A stretch of 64,000 nt of DNA from Palsa-504 sp963756575 (GCA_963756575.1 CAVWOM010000001.1:620001-684000); one strand, 5' to 3'; positions 45,754-55,233 are shown, counted from the stretch's first letter. The notes: generated from the sequence alone by a model not told the origin. Made by a program: numbers and translations.

Positions 45754-46856
45754 CCGAGGACGACTGGCGGCGGGAGCGGGCGTACCTGCAGGAGCACCGG
45801 TACGACCTGGCGGTCGAGGCCGCCGGGGAATTCGCGGCGGAGCGCCGGGTGGCCGGCACCCCGCTGCTCGCCGCCCCCGGCTGGCAGCCCGCCGAGCCGG
45901 TCCCGCTGCGTGACATCAAGCTGGAGCTCACCCCGTTCGCTCCGGCGGACGGCCCCGAGCCGGCTCCGGTGCCGCCCGAGCTGGTGCCACCTGAGCTGGC
46001 GCCGCTGCCCGGCCGGCCGGACGGGACCCGTTACCCGCGCTACTCCGACGCGCTGCGGGCGCTGGCCGCCCCGGCCGTGTTCGAGAACCGTCCCACCTAC
46101 CGGCTGACCGAGGCCGAGCTCGCCCCCGGCGCGTCCCGGCTCGCGTTCACCCGCGGCCGCTACTTCGACGCCGTGGACACCGGCGAGGCGGCCGCGCACG
46201 AGTTCGCCGCGGCCCGGCTCGGCGGCCGGCCGGCCCTGCTGCGCGCCCTCCTCGAGGACCCCTGCGACCTGCGCCGCCGGCCCGCCAACCTGGCCATCAG
46301 CACGCTGACGCTGCGGCGGGACGGGGACCGGGCGTCGTTCCTGCTGCACTGGCGGGACCCGGCCAAGGTCGGCCACGCCGGCGGAATGTACCAGGTGATC
46401 CCGGTCGGCATCTTCCAGCCGTCCGGCCCCGAGCCGTGGCACGAGCGCCGGGACTTCTCCCTGTGGCGGTGCATGCTCCGCGAGTTCGACGAAGAGCTCC
46501 GCGGCCGCTCCGAGGATTACGGCACCGGGCCCGTCGAGTACGAGTCCTGGCCGTTCGCCCGGCGGATGACCGCCGCGCTCGACCAAGGCCAGGTCCAGGC
46601 GTGGTGCCTCGGCCTCGGCGTCGACCCGCTGACCTACGCCACCGACCTGCTCACCGTGGTGGTGATCGACAGCCGCCTGTTCGACGAGCTGTTCAGCCTG
46701 GCCCCCCGGCCGAACGCCGAGGGCCGCGTGCTGGCCGCCCGCGAGTTCGCCGCCCACGTCATCGACCGCGCCGTCCACCGCGAGCCCATCCAGGCCGCCG
46801 GCGCCGCCCTCCTCCGCCTAGCCTGGCACCACCGCGACACCCTCCTCGACTCCTAG
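45735..46856 (+). CDS. Actinobacterial protein with a Nudix-box remnant
   Basis: A 373-residue soluble protein. The C-terminal half contains GGMYQVIPVGIFQPSGP, SLWRCMLREFDEELRG and LGLGVDPLTYATDLLTVVVI. REFDEEL recalls the end of a Nudix box (REuxEE), but the upstream Gly and Glu of the box are missing, so catalysis is doubtful. Homologues of this layout occur in streptomycetes as hypotheticals, as far as I recall. The N-terminal 110 residues are Pro/Glu-rich. It starts inside the small gene before it. Confidence 0.55.
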   Translation: MSASVLTEDDWRRERAYLQEHRYDLAVEAAGEFAAERRVAGTPLLAAPGWQPAEPVPLRDIKLELTPFAPADGPEPAPVPPELVPPELAPLPGRPDGTRYPRYSDALRALAAPAVFENRPTYRLTEAELAPGASRLAFTRGRYFDAVDTGEAAAHEFAAARLGGRPALLRALLEDPCDLRRRPANLAISTLTLRRDGDRASFLLHWRDPAKVGHAGGMYQVIPVGIFQPSGPEPWHERRDFSLWRCMLREFDEELRGRSEDYGTGPVEYESWPFARRMTAALDQGQVQAWCLGLGVDPLTYATDLLTVVVIDSRLFDELFSLAPRPNAEGRVLAAREFAAHVIDRAVHREPIQAAGAALLRLAWHHRDTLLDS

Positions 46857-46882
46857 CCGCCCGAGGCATCCCCCGGACCGGG

Positions 46883-48031
46883 TCAGGTGGCTAGGCCGTG
46901 GTGGCCGGGGCCGCGGGGGAGGATGGGCCAGATGTCGACGACGGTGTCGTCGCGGACCACGTGGTAGGCGTCGTACCAGTTGACCGTGGTGGGCGAGTAG
47001 CCGGGCACGAGCGCGACCGAGTCGCCGACCCGGAGCGCGGACCCGTCCGGGGCGGCGAAAATGCCGTGTTCCTCGTCGAACCGGACCGGCTCGAGGTCGT
47101 GGCCGACGATCGTTACGTCGTCGGGGGCGGCGACGGACTTGTTTCCCGCGTCCACGATCACCCGGTCGCTCTGCCGGCTGATGACGCTGGCCTGGACGGT
47201 CAGCGAATGCTCGAAGCCGGGGGCCATCTGGCCGTGGTAGTTGTCCATGACCACGTAGCTGCCGGCCTGGATCTCGGTGATGCCGGGGAAGGCCGCGGTC
47301 CACCGCCAGGTGGAGATGCCGCCCGCCGACCGGATCGGGCACGGGATCCCGGCGGCCTCCAGGCGTTCGGCGACGCCGGTGAAGAAGGTCATCGCCACCC
47401 GCTGCCGCTCGTGCCGCAGTTCATCGTCGATGGTCAGCGAGCAATGCCCCTCGTAGCCGGTGATGCCCTCCAGGCGCAGGCCGGGCAGCTCCGTCACCTG
47501 GCGGGCCAGTGCCACCGCGGTGTCCGCGGTGTCCACGCCGCAGCGGTCCATGCCGGTGTCCACCTCGATCATGAGCCCGAGCTCGGCCCCGGCCCGGACG
47601 GCCGCGGCCGACAGCGCGGCGGCGTTGTCCGCCTCGTCCACCGCCACCAGGAGCCGCCGCCCCGCCGCCAGCTCGGCCAGCCGCCGCACCTTGGCCGGGT
47701 GGGACACCGTGTTGACCACGAAGATGTCGTCGAACCCGGCGGCGACCAGCACCGCCGCCTCCCAGACGGTGGCGGTGGACAGCCCGCCCGCTCCGGCCTC
47801 GACCTGCCGCCGGGCCAGCTCGGGACACTTGTGCGTCTTGTAGTGCGGGCGGATGGTGGCCGGCCCGAGCGAGGCGAGCGCGTCCGCCATGTGGTCGATG
47901 TTGCGCTGGGCCGCGTCGGCGTCCAGCACCAGCGCCGGAGTCGCCAGTTCCGAACGATGCTGGCCGATATCGCCCTCGTACTGCCGCCTGACCTGGTCCC
48001 TCATCTCGCCGAGCTCAGCCGCCGCCATCAT
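46883..48031 (-). CDS. D-threonine aldolase / DSD1-type PLP enzyme
   Basis: A 382-residue PLP enzyme of the alanine-racemase-fold type III class (D-threonine aldolase, D-hydroxyaspartate or D-serine dehydratase). The PLP lysine is in TIRPHYKTHKCPELARRQ. EVDTGMDRCGVD, GITGYEGHCSL and the C-terminal metal-site-like GYSPTTVNWYDAYHVVRDD (His and Asp) match. It would cleave or dehydrate a D-3-hydroxy amino acid. It is the last gene of the ten-gene operon running from 57015, 12 bases after the SDR gene. Confidence 0.82.
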   Translation of the reverse strand: MMAAAELGEMRDQVRRQYEGDIGQHRSELATPALVLDADAAQRNIDHMADALASLGPATIRPHYKTHKCPELARRQVEAGAGGLSTATVWEAAVLVAAGFDDIFVVNTVSHPAKVRRLAELAAGRRLLVAVDEADNAAALSAAAVRAGAELGLMIEVDTGMDRCGVDTADTAVALARQVTELPGLRLEGITGYEGHCSLTIDDELRHERQRVAMTFFTGVAERLEAAGIPCPIRSAGGISTWRWTAAFPGITEIQAGSYVVMDNYHGQMAPGFEHSLTVQASVISRQSDRVIVDAGNKSVAAPDDVTIVGHDLEPVRFDEEHGIFAAPDGSALRVGDSVALVPGYSPTTVNWYDAYHVVRDDTVVDIWPILPRGPGHHGLAT

Positions 48032-48043
48032 GCCTCCCGTGGT

Positions 48044-48811
48044 TCACAGCTCCGCGTTGACGATGAAGCCGCCGTCGGCGAGCAGGGTCGCGCTGGTCAC
48101 GTAGCTGGCGTCGTCGGAGAGCAGGTAGGCGATCGTGCCCGCCAGCTCCTCCGGCTGGGCGGGCCGGTGCAGGGCGATCCGCTCGGTGTAGTACTTGATC
48201 GCGGCCGGGTCGTCCATCATCGGCGCGCTCATCGGGGTCTGGACCCAGCCCGGCTCGACCGCGTTCACCCGGATGCCGTGCTCGCCCAGGTTGGCGCCCA
48301 GCGCCTTGGCCAGCATGCTGATCGCGCCCTTGGTCCCGCAGTAGGCGCTCTGGTAGGGCGAGCCCACGTGGGCCGAGATGGAGCTCACGCAGCAGATCGC
48401 GCCGCCGTGCCCTTCGCGGATCATCTGCCTGGCGCCCTCGGTGCAGACCACCCAGGTGCCGCGCACGTTGGTCTCGAAGAGCAGGTCGAAGTCCTCGACG
48501 CTGGTCTCGTCCCAGGTCATGAACGGGTTGACCGCCGCGTTGGACACCACGTAGTCCAGCCGCCCGCCCCGCGCGGCGGTCTCCGTGACCATGGCCGTCA
48601 CCTGCGAAGGGATGCGCATGTCAGCCTCGACCGCGAAAGCAGATCCGCCATCGGAGGCAATCCGTTCCAGCGTCGACGCCGGATCAGTACCTGGCCCGGA
48701 GTTGACCGCCACCACCGCGCCCTCGGCCGCGAGCCGGACCGCGGTCGCCTGCCCGATCCCGGTCGTCGCCCCGGTCACCAGCGCGACCTTCCCCTCGAAC
48801 CGCCGCAACAC
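48044..48811 (-). CDS. SDR-family oxidoreductase
   Basis: A 255-residue short-chain dehydrogenase. Cofactor motif TGATTGIG near residue 12, NAAVN, and catalytic S and YxxxK in SSISAHVGSPYQSAYCGTKG. PGWVQTPMS and the C-terminal LLADGG are standard. GGGAGG lies 5 bases before GTG 48811. It likely oxidises or reduces a hydroxyl of a sugar or hydroxy acid within the operon. It follows the cyclase gene after 13 bases. Confidence 0.88.
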   Translation of the reverse strand: MLRRFEGKVALVTGATTGIGQATAVRLAAEGAVVAVNSGPGTDPASTLERIASDGGSAFAVEADMRIPSQVTAMVTETAARGGRLDYVVSNAAVNPFMTWDETSVEDFDLLFETNVRGTWVVCTEGARQMIREGHGGAICCVSSISAHVGSPYQSAYCGTKGAISMLAKALGANLGEHGIRVNAVEPGWVQTPMSAPMMDDPAAIKYYTERIALHRPAQPEELAGTIAYLLSDDASYVTSATLLADGGFIVNAEL

Positions 48812-48824
48812 GAAAGCCTCCCGA

Positions 48825-49793
48825 CTAAAAGATCGCGATCGGGTTCCACGGCGACCCGGTCGCACCGGGCAGCCGCAGCGGCAGCCCGACCACCATGAAC
48901 TCGAACCGCCCTTCCTCGGCGCACGCGAAAGCCACGTCCTCGAGCTGCAGGCTGTCCGCGGCGAGCAGGCCCATCGCGGTCACCTGCAGCGGGTGGATCG
49001 GGTAGAGCATGCCCTCCACCCCTGAGGGCACCGTCTCGCCGTCCCCGTCCGGCAGGAACGCGGCGATGCGCCGCTCGTGCATCCACTCGATCGTGTCCAC
49101 GTGCAGCCCGGCCTTGCCCTCGCCGGCCGGCGGGTAGTCGTTGCTCCAGGCGCCCCGGGCGAGCCGCCGCGCGTGGTGCCCGGTGCGGAACACGAGGATG
49201 TCACCCTCGCCCAGCCGCACCCCCTGAGCCGCCTCGACCGCGAGCAGTTCGGCCCGCGTCACCGCCTCGCCCGGCTCGAGCCACGGCACCCCGCGGAACC
49301 GGGGCACGTCCAGCAGCACGCCCCGCCCCACCAGCCCGCGTTCGTACGCGGTCACATCGAGCCCAGTCGCCCCGCGCGAGGTCATCACCTCCCGGGCCGG
49401 CCTGCCGTTGTAGACCTGGCCCCGGTAGGCGATGTGGCACAGCGCGTCCATGTGGGTGTGGCAGTCCCCGTGGAACGCCAGGCCCACGTAGTCGGTGGCG
49501 AACGTGAGCGTGCTCGACCCGATGTCGATGTCGTGCCCCTGGACCACGTGGTGGGTGACCGGGCTGGGGTTGTCCGGCCCGGCCACCGTGTTCATCGGGA
49601 TCGACATCGTCACGTGCCGTCCCGACCGGACCAAGGCGGCGGCCGCCCGCACGTGGGAGGGCGTGAGGTAGTTCAGCGTGCCGAGCTCGTCGTCCGGGCC
49701 CCACCGGCCCCAGTTCCTGACCTTGGAGAAGATCTCGTCGAACTCCGCCAGCGTGACCGGGGCAGGCAGGGTCAAAGGGGTCAGGTCGGCCAT
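48825..49793 (-). CDS. Cyclase-family (kynurenine formamidase-like) metal hydrolase
   Basis: A 322-residue protein of the cyclase/KynB family. The metal motif HGDCHTHMDALCHI is intact, and RGVLLDVPRFRG and LVFRTGHHAR are family signatures. Known members hydrolyse N-formylkynurenine, lactones or isatin; this longer type (322 residues versus about 210) has an unknown substrate. It overlaps the permease gene by 13 bases. In this operon a lactone or amide hydrolysis step is plausible. Confidence 0.82.
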   Translation of the reverse strand: MADLTPLTLPAPVTLAEFDEIFSKVRNWGRWGPDDELGTLNYLTPSHVRAAAALVRSGRHVTMSIPMNTVAGPDNPSPVTHHVVQGHDIDIGSSTLTFATDYVGLAFHGDCHTHMDALCHIAYRGQVYNGRPAREVMTSRGATGLDVTAYERGLVGRGVLLDVPRFRGVPWLEPGEAVTRAELLAVEAAQGVRLGEGDILVFRTGHHARRLARGAWSNDYPPAGEGKAGLHVDTIEWMHERRIAAFLPDGDGETVPSGVEGMLYPIHPLQVTAMGLLAADSLQLEDVAFACAEEGRFEFMVVGLPLRLPGATGSPWNPIAIF

Positions 49794-51247
49794 AAGGAGA
49801 TCAGCTCTCCCGTCCCGGCGTCGGTGGTCTCGGGGGTCTCGCCCATGGCCAGGCCGGCCAGCGCCAGGTTGCGGGCGCGGTCGCCGCGGTAGACGTAGGC
49901 CAGCACGCCGAAGCCCACGACCAGCCAGCCGAGCACGATGAACGGCGCCAGCGAGACCGGCCAGGCCGGCAGCGGGTTCACCGAGTAGTAGACGACCACG
50001 ATCAGCGCGGCCGACCCGAGGAACGGGATGAGGGCGTGCTTGATCCAGCTGAACTCGTCGGGGTGCTGCTGCCGGTAGAACCGGTACAGGCCGTAGCTCG
50101 CGACGATGTAGACGAACGCCAGGGCGAACGTGAACCAGGTGCCGGTCACGTTGTAGACGTTAGCGACCCCGATGACCAGCGGCAGCAGCAGCCCGAGGAC
50201 CACGTTGATTCCGGTCTGGACCCAGATCGCGTTGGTGGGCGTGCCGTGGACCGGGTGCAGCTTGGTCAGCTCGCGGGGCAGGGCCCGGGCCCGGGACATC
50301 CCGTACAGGAACCGGGCCGAGGCGTTCATGCACGCGATCGACACCGCGATGGCCGAGTTGAACAGCGCGAACAAGATGATGACCCAGGCGTCGCCCCAGT
50401 AGCGCTGGCCCAGGACGAACGCGGGCAGCTGCGACGAGCTCGCGAACGAGGACAGGTGGTCGATGCCCCAGCCGCTGGTCTGCCCCCACGAGACGACGAT
50501 CAGGAACACGCCCATGATGAGGATCGAGCCCATCACGGCGCGGGGTACGGTCCGCTTCGGGTCGTGGCTCTCCTCGGCCAGCGGCGCGGCGCCGTCCCAG
50601 CCGGTGATGGCGAAGATGGCGAACACGACCCCGAGGAACAGGCCGTGCAGGGCCGAGCCGTGGAAGCCCTGGGTGACCCAGTTCAGGTTCGTGCCGCCCG
50701 GGCCAGGTGAGGCCAGCCCCCACAGGCCCAGGACCAGGACGATGAGCCCCTCGATCAGGCCGAGCCCGATGAGCAGCTTGACCGAGAGCTCGATGCCGCG
50801 CCAGGCGGTGTAGGCCACGAACACGATCAGGAAGACCATGAACCACCACCACTCGAAGGTGATCCCGTACTCGGCCTTGAGCGTGGACTGCAGCGTGGAG
50901 CCCATGAACGAGCCGACCTGGGCGATGACCACCGGGTAGAAGAGCAGGTAGACCCAGGCGACCAGGAAGCCGGCCCGGCCGCCGAGGGAGCGCGAGACGA
51001 AGGTGTAGTAGCTCCCGGTCGACGACAGGTGCCGGGCGAACTGGGCGAGCACGTAGCCGACCAGCAGGGCGATGACGAAGGCGCCCACGAACGCCATGGG
51101 GGCGGCCACGCCGGCGTTGAGGACGATGAACGGCATCGTGAACATGCCGGCGATGGCCGGGGCGATGGCGGTGACGCTCTGCATCAGCACGCCCGGCAGG
51201 GTTACCACGTTGGCCTTGAGGCGGCCGCCGGGGGATGAGTCGGCCAT
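49781..51247 (-). CDS. APC-superfamily amino acid/amine permease
   Basis: A 488-residue transporter with about 12 membrane segments. The first (MQSVTAIAPAIAGMFTMPF) carries the unwound APC motif, and FARHLSSTGSYYTFVSRSLG and ITGWDGAAPLAEESHDPKRT are classical. It probably imports the substrate of the operon. Its start lies 46 bases inside the end of the lsrF-like gene, an unusually long overlap. This is the only transporter in the operon; no ABC sugar or AI-2 importer is seen. Confidence 0.88.
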   Translation of the reverse strand: MADSSPGGRLKANVVTLPGVLMQSVTAIAPAIAGMFTMPFIVLNAGVAAPMAFVGAFVIALLVGYVLAQFARHLSSTGSYYTFVSRSLGGRAGFLVAWVYLLFYPVVIAQVGSFMGSTLQSTLKAEYGITFEWWWFMVFLIVFVAYTAWRGIELSVKLLIGLGLIEGLIVLVLGLWGLASPGPGGTNLNWVTQGFHGSALHGLFLGVVFAIFAITGWDGAAPLAEESHDPKRTVPRAVMGSILIMGVFLIVVSWGQTSGWGIDHLSSFASSSQLPAFVLGQRYWGDAWVIILFALFNSAIAVSIACMNASARFLYGMSRARALPRELTKLHPVHGTPTNAIWVQTGINVVLGLLLPLVIGVANVYNVTGTWFTFALAFVYIVASYGLYRFYRQQHPDEFSWIKHALIPFLGSAALIVVVYYSVNPLPAWPVSLAPFIVLGWLVVGFGVLAYVYRGDRARNLALAGLAMGETPETTDAGTGELISLWPT

Positions 51248-52134
51248 AATCGTTGCTCCTTCACGGGGGTCTGCAGGTACTGCTCGTAGGCATCCTCGGG
51301 TTTGGCGGATTCGTGCACGACGGCCCCGACCGCGCGGATCATCGCCTGCGGGGTGTCGCTCTGGAAGATGTTGCGGCCCATGTCCACGCCGGCCGCGCCG
51401 TTCTCGATCGCGCGATACGCCATGGTGAGCGCGTCGCGTTCGGGCAGTTTCTTGCCGCCCGCCATGACCAGCGGCACCGGGCACGCGGCCGCGACCGTGT
51501 CGAAGTCCGGCTCGCAGTAGTAGGTCTTGACGAAGTGGGCGCCCAGCTCGGCGCAGATCCGGGTGGCCAGCCGCAGGTAGCGGGCGTCCCGGGTGAGCTC
51601 CTTACCCACCGCGGTGACGGCCAGGACCGGGATGCCGTACCGCTGCCCGGCGTCGACCAGCCGGGTCATGTTCCGGACCGACTGGGTCTCGGCCTCCCCG
51701 CCCACGAAGACCTGGACGGCTACCGCGGCCGCGTTGATCCGGGCCGCGTCCTCCATCCCGACCGCGATCCGCTCGTCCGACAGTTCCCGCAGGATGCTGG
51801 GGCCGCCGCTGGCCCGCAGCACGATCGGCGTCCGGCTGGCCGGCGGGACCGTCGAGCGGACCATGCCCCGGGTGGTCATCAGCGCGTCGGCCCAGGGCAG
51901 CAGCGGCAGGATCGACAGGTCGACCCGCTCCAGGCCCGTGGTCGGTCCCTGGAAGTAGCCGTGGTCGATGGCCAGCATCACGGTGCGCCGGGTGTCGGGC
52001 CGGAAGACCCGGGCCAGCCTGCTCTGCATGCCCCAGTCGAGCGCCCCGCAGCCCTTGAGACCGAACGGCTCCTGACGCTGGGGTACCGAGGCGGCGAACC
52101 TGGCCCCGTTCGTTAGATCGTCGTTGTCGGCCAT
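51202..52134 (-). CDS. lsrF: LsrF-like thiolase/aldolase (3-hydroxy-5-phosphonooxypentane-2,4-dione thiolase)
   Basis: A 310-residue class I aldolase-fold enzyme. The match to enterobacterial LsrF as I remember it runs end to end: FGLKGCGALDWGMQSRLARV, AIDHGYFQGPTTGLERVD, HFVKTYYCEPDF with the Schiff-base Lys, VMAGGKKLPERDALTM and GVDMGRNIFQSDTP. LsrF converts phosphorylated AI-2 breakdown product (P-HPD) with CoA to DHAP and acetyl-CoA. It is 8 bases downstream of the kinase gene. The same chemistry may be used here on a related C5 phospho-diketone. The start is ATG 52134. Confidence 0.85.
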   Translation of the reverse strand: MADNDDLTNGARFAASVPQRQEPFGLKGCGALDWGMQSRLARVFRPDTRRTVMLAIDHGYFQGPTTGLERVDLSILPLLPWADALMTTRGMVRSTVPPASRTPIVLRASGGPSILRELSDERIAVGMEDAARINAAAVAVQVFVGGEAETQSVRNMTRLVDAGQRYGIPVLAVTAVGKELTRDARYLRLATRICAELGAHFVKTYYCEPDFDTVAAACPVPLVMAGGKKLPERDALTMAYRAIENGAAGVDMGRNIFQSDTPQAMIRAVGAVVHESAKPEDAYEQYLQTPVKEQRLWPTHPPAAASRPTW

Positions 52135-52142
52135 GGAACTCC

Positions 52143-53690
52143 CTAGGCGCCGGCCGCCCGCCACAGCGGGCTGAGCAGGCCGTCGTCGGTGATGTCGAGC
52201 ATGCGCTGGTAGACCTGGCGCCAGGCGGCGTACTTCTCGTCGTACGCGGCCACCGTGGCCGGATCCGGGGTGAAGGTGGCCGCCCGCCGGCGCAGTTGAG
52301 GGCGCAGCTCGTGCAGGCCGGAGTAGACCCCCGCACCGGTCCCGGCGCAGATGGCGGCGCCGAGCGCGCTGCTCTCGGTCACCGCCGGGATGTGCACCGG
52401 CACGCCGAGCACGTCGGCCATGATCTGCGGCCACAGCTGCCCCCGGCCGGCCCCGCCGGTGAAGACCGCCTCGCCGAACTCCAGGCCGGTCAGGGAGGCG
52501 ATGATGTCCCGGTGCCCGCGGGCCACGTAGGCGGCGGCCTCTTCGATCGCCCGCACGCACGCGCCCCGGCCTCCCCCCTGATTCAGGTCGAACTGGAGGA
52601 AAGAAGGACTCGCGTGCGCCCACCGCCGCGCGTTCATCAGGTTGGACATGATGGCGATGACCCCGCCGGGCGGGGCCGCGGCCGCCGCCTCCTCCATCAC
52701 CACGTACGGGTCCACGCCGCGCCGCCGGGCCTCGGCGACCTCGGCGTCGCAGAACGCGTCCCGGAACCACCGCATGCTCATGCCGCAGTAGAAGCCGATG
52801 CCCTCGAGCATCCACTCGCCCGGCTGCACGTGGCACAGCGTCCGCAGCCGGATCCGCGGGTCGATCAGCGGCCGGTCCAGCAGCACCGTGTTCTGCCAGA
52901 ACGTCCCGGCCACCACGGTGTACTCGTCCCGCTGCGCCCCGGCGCCGAGCAGCCCGAGCTGGGTGTCGCCGCCGCCCGCCGCCACCGGCGTGCCCGCCCG
53001 CAGCCCGGTCGCCGCGGCCGCGGCCGCGCTCACCTCGCCCACGACCGTGCCCGGGTCCGCGACCGCCGGCAGCACGGCCGGGTCGAGGCCGCACACCGCG
53101 GGGATGGTCGGCGACCACGACCGCCCGGACAGCGTGAACATGCCCGAGCTGGACCCGCAGGAAGGCTCGGTCACGTGCTGGCCGGTGAGCCGGTACACGA
53201 TCCAGTCGCTGAGCATGCCCAGGCTGGTCACATCGCGCAGGATGTCCGGCCGGTGCCGGCCCAGCCAGCGCAGCCGGGCCGGGGAGGTGATCGCGACCCA
53301 GTCGCCGGCCTCGGCGTAGATCTTCTCCGCCGCGCCCTCGCGGATCAGGTCCTCGGCCTCGGCGGCGGCCCGGCTGTCCACGTTGGGGCAGGCGAAGATC
53401 TCCCGGCCGCCCGCGTCGTACAGGACCATGCCCTCGCGCATGCTGGTGGCCGCGACGGCGGCCACGTCCGCCCCGGTAATGCCCGCGGCCCGCAGCGCGT
53501 CCTGGACGCACGCGGCGATGGCCCGCCAGCCCGCGTCCACGTCGAAGTCCTGGCCGCCGGGCACGCCCGGCGGCTCGCGGTGGGTCCACTCCCGCTGCCC
53601 CACGCCGGCCTGCGCGCCGGTCTCGGTGAACAGCACCGCCCGGACGCTGCCGGTGCCCGCGTCGATGGCGAGAAGGTAGCGTCCGGTCAT
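52143..53690 (-). CDS. lsrK: LsrK-like FGGY-family kinase
   Basis: A 515-residue carbohydrate kinase. LsrK-type motifs: LAIDAGTGSVRAVLF, SMREGMVLYDAGG, FACPNVDSRAAAEAEDL, GGGDTQLGLLGAG, GTFWQNTVLL, FYCGMSMRWFRDAFCD and TGGAGRGQLWPQIMADV. These match AI-2 kinase (LsrK) better than xylulokinase or glycerol kinase as I recall them. LsrK phosphorylates DPD at C5. Its ATG overlaps the stop of the dehydrogenase gene. Together with the LsrF-like enzyme it argues for phosphorylation then thiolytic cleavage of a C5 substrate. Confidence 0.8.
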   Translation of the reverse strand: MTGRYLLAIDAGTGSVRAVLFTETGAQAGVGQREWTHREPPGVPGGQDFDVDAGWRAIAACVQDALRAAGITGADVAAVAATSMREGMVLYDAGGREIFACPNVDSRAAAEAEDLIREGAAEKIYAEAGDWVAITSPARLRWLGRHRPDILRDVTSLGMLSDWIVYRLTGQHVTEPSCGSSSGMFTLSGRSWSPTIPAVCGLDPAVLPAVADPGTVVGEVSAAAAAATGLRAGTPVAAGGGDTQLGLLGAGAQRDEYTVVAGTFWQNTVLLDRPLIDPRIRLRTLCHVQPGEWMLEGIGFYCGMSMRWFRDAFCDAEVAEARRRGVDPYVVMEEAAAAAPPGGVIAIMSNLMNARRWAHASPSFLQFDLNQGGGRGACVRAIEEAAAYVARGHRDIIASLTGLEFGEAVFTGGAGRGQLWPQIMADVLGVPVHIPAVTESSALGAAICAGTGAGVYSGLHELRPQLRRRAATFTPDPATVAAYDEKYAAWRQVYQRMLDITDDGLLSPLWRAAGA

Positions 53691-54718
53691 CGCGTCCCCT
53701 GCAGCACCTGGGGGTTCACCACGTTGGCGGGCACCCGCCCGGCCAGCAGCTCGGCCACCGCCGCGACCGCCCGCGAGGCGCCGCGGGCCAGGGTCTCCGC
53801 GGTGGCGCCGCCGATGTGCGGGGTCACGAAGACGTTCGGCCGGGCGAGCAGCGGGTGCCGGCCGGGGGTGCGCTCCAGCACGTCCAGCGCCGCGCCGCCC
53901 AGGTGCCCCCGCTCCAGCGCCTCGCCCAGGGCGCTCTCGTCGACCAGCCCTTCGCGGGCGGTGTTGATGAAGTAAGCGCCGGGCCGCATCCGGCCGAACT
54001 CCGCCCGCCCGAACATCCGTCCGTTCGCCGCGGTCAGCCGGGCATGCACGGAAATGACATCCGAACGAGCCAGCAGCGTGTCCATCGTGACCAGTTCCAC
54101 GCCCGGGTCGGCGGCCGGCACCGGGTCGTACCCGATCACGGTGAAGCCGAGCGCCCGGGCCCGCCGGGCCACCTCGCGGCCGACGTGACCCAGGCCGACC
54201 AGGCCCATGGTCACGCTGGGCGCCTCGGCACCGAAGAACTCCCGTCCCTCGAACACCGACTCGGCGAACCCGCCGCCCTCGAGCAGGTGCCGGCTGGCCC
54301 GCGGCACGCCCCGGATGAGCAGCAGCGCGAAGGCGATGGTCAGCTCGGCGACCGCCTCGGCGTTCTTGCCCGGCGTGTTCACCACCGGGATGCCGCGGCT
54401 GGTCGCGGCGGCCACGTCCACGTTGACCGGGCCGCCCCGGGCGCAGCACACCAGCCGCAGCGGCGCCGCGTCGAGCACCTCGGCGCTGACCGGCGCGCCG
54501 TGCACCACCAGCACGTCGTGCCCGGCCACGGCGCGGGCCACCGCGGCCGGGTCGCCGGCGTACTCCCGCAGCCCGCGCTCGGACGCGGTGACCGGCGGCG
54601 CGCCGCCCGCCTCGTCGATCTGCATTGTCGACAAATCGACCAAACCGTCCAGCGTGGCCAGTGCCTCCGCGTACGCCGGTACCGGCATATAAGGGTCGCC
54701 GACGACCAGCACCTTCAC
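53687..54718 (-). CDS. D-2-hydroxyacid dehydrogenase (SerA-like)
   Basis: A 343-residue NAD-dependent dehydrogenase. Rossmann motif GLVGLGHVGREVARRARALG near 160-180. The catalytic triad is the Arg in VCCARGGPVNVD, the Glu near ALDVLERTPG or its equivalent, and the His in TPHIGGATAET. It lacks the SerA C-terminal ACT domain. It may oxidise a hydroxy acid or phospho-hydroxy acid intermediate. Its GTG overlaps the stop of the VOC gene. Confidence 0.82.
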   Translation of the reverse strand: MKVLVVGDPYMPVPAYAEALATLDGLVDLSTMQIDEAGGAPPVTASERGLREYAGDPAAVARAVAGHDVLVVHGAPVSAEVLDAAPLRLVCCARGGPVNVDVAAATSRGIPVVNTPGKNAEAVAELTIAFALLLIRGVPRASRHLLEGGGFAESVFEGREFFGAEAPSVTMGLVGLGHVGREVARRARALGFTVIGYDPVPAADPGVELVTMDTLLARSDVISVHARLTAANGRMFGRAEFGRMRPGAYFINTAREGLVDESALGEALERGHLGGAALDVLERTPGRHPLLARPNVFVTPHIGGATAETLARGASRAVAAVAELLAGRVPANVVNPQVLQGTR

Positions 54719-55233
54719 GGGTAGACGTAGGTCGGCTCGAGGTCGATGGCGTGACCGCTGCCCGACTCCAGCACGAACTTGACCAGCGGCCCGGAGTCCA
54801 CGTAGTAGAACTCGATGGACTCGCCGATCCGGCCGCCCATCAAGATCTCGGCGCCGCGCTCGGACCAGTGCTTCTTCAGCGCCTCGCTGTCTTCCATCGA
54901 ATGCTTCATGCACGCGATGTGCTGCACGCCCTCGCCGTGCGTGTCGAGGAACTCCTGGTAGATGCTCGGTCCGCTGACCGGCTGGATGAGCTCGAAGCCC
55001 AGCCCGTCGACCGTGGTCTCGGCCCCGATCATGGCGAACTCGCAGGGCTTCCCGCGCACCACCGTGTCGTGCAGCAGGGGCGGGGCGTACTCGAACACGC
55101 TCCACGGCCCCCAGCCGAGGTTCTCGGTGTAGGAGCGCAGCGCGGATTCCATGTCCGCCACCACGACCGCGATCTGCGTGATCGTCATGGGGACCGCTGG
55201 CGGGACGATCCGCCCGCCGCTACCGCTTGCCAT
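54715..55233 (-). CDS. VOC-superfamily (glyoxalase-like) protein
   Basis: A 172-residue protein with paired beta-alpha-beta-beta-beta modules: ITQIAVVVADMESALRSYTE, GFELIQPVSGPSIYQEF, GVQHIACMK and ESIEFYYVDSGP. Possible metal ligands are E in FELIQ, H in VQHIA and E in SIEFYY; the first His of classic glyoxalases is Gln (TQIAV). ATG 55233 has AGGAGG 6 bases upstream. VOC enzymes catalyse isomerisation or epimerisation of 1,2-dicarbonyl or enolisable compounds, so it could replace the LsrG step. Confidence 0.8.
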   Translation of the reverse strand: MASGSGGRIVPPAVPMTITQIAVVVADMESALRSYTENLGWGPWSVFEYAPPLLHDTVVRGKPCEFAMIGAETTVDGLGFELIQPVSGPSIYQEFLDTHGEGVQHIACMKHSMEDSEALKKHWSERGAEILMGGRIGESIEFYYVDSGPLVKFVLESGSGHAIDLEPTYVYP

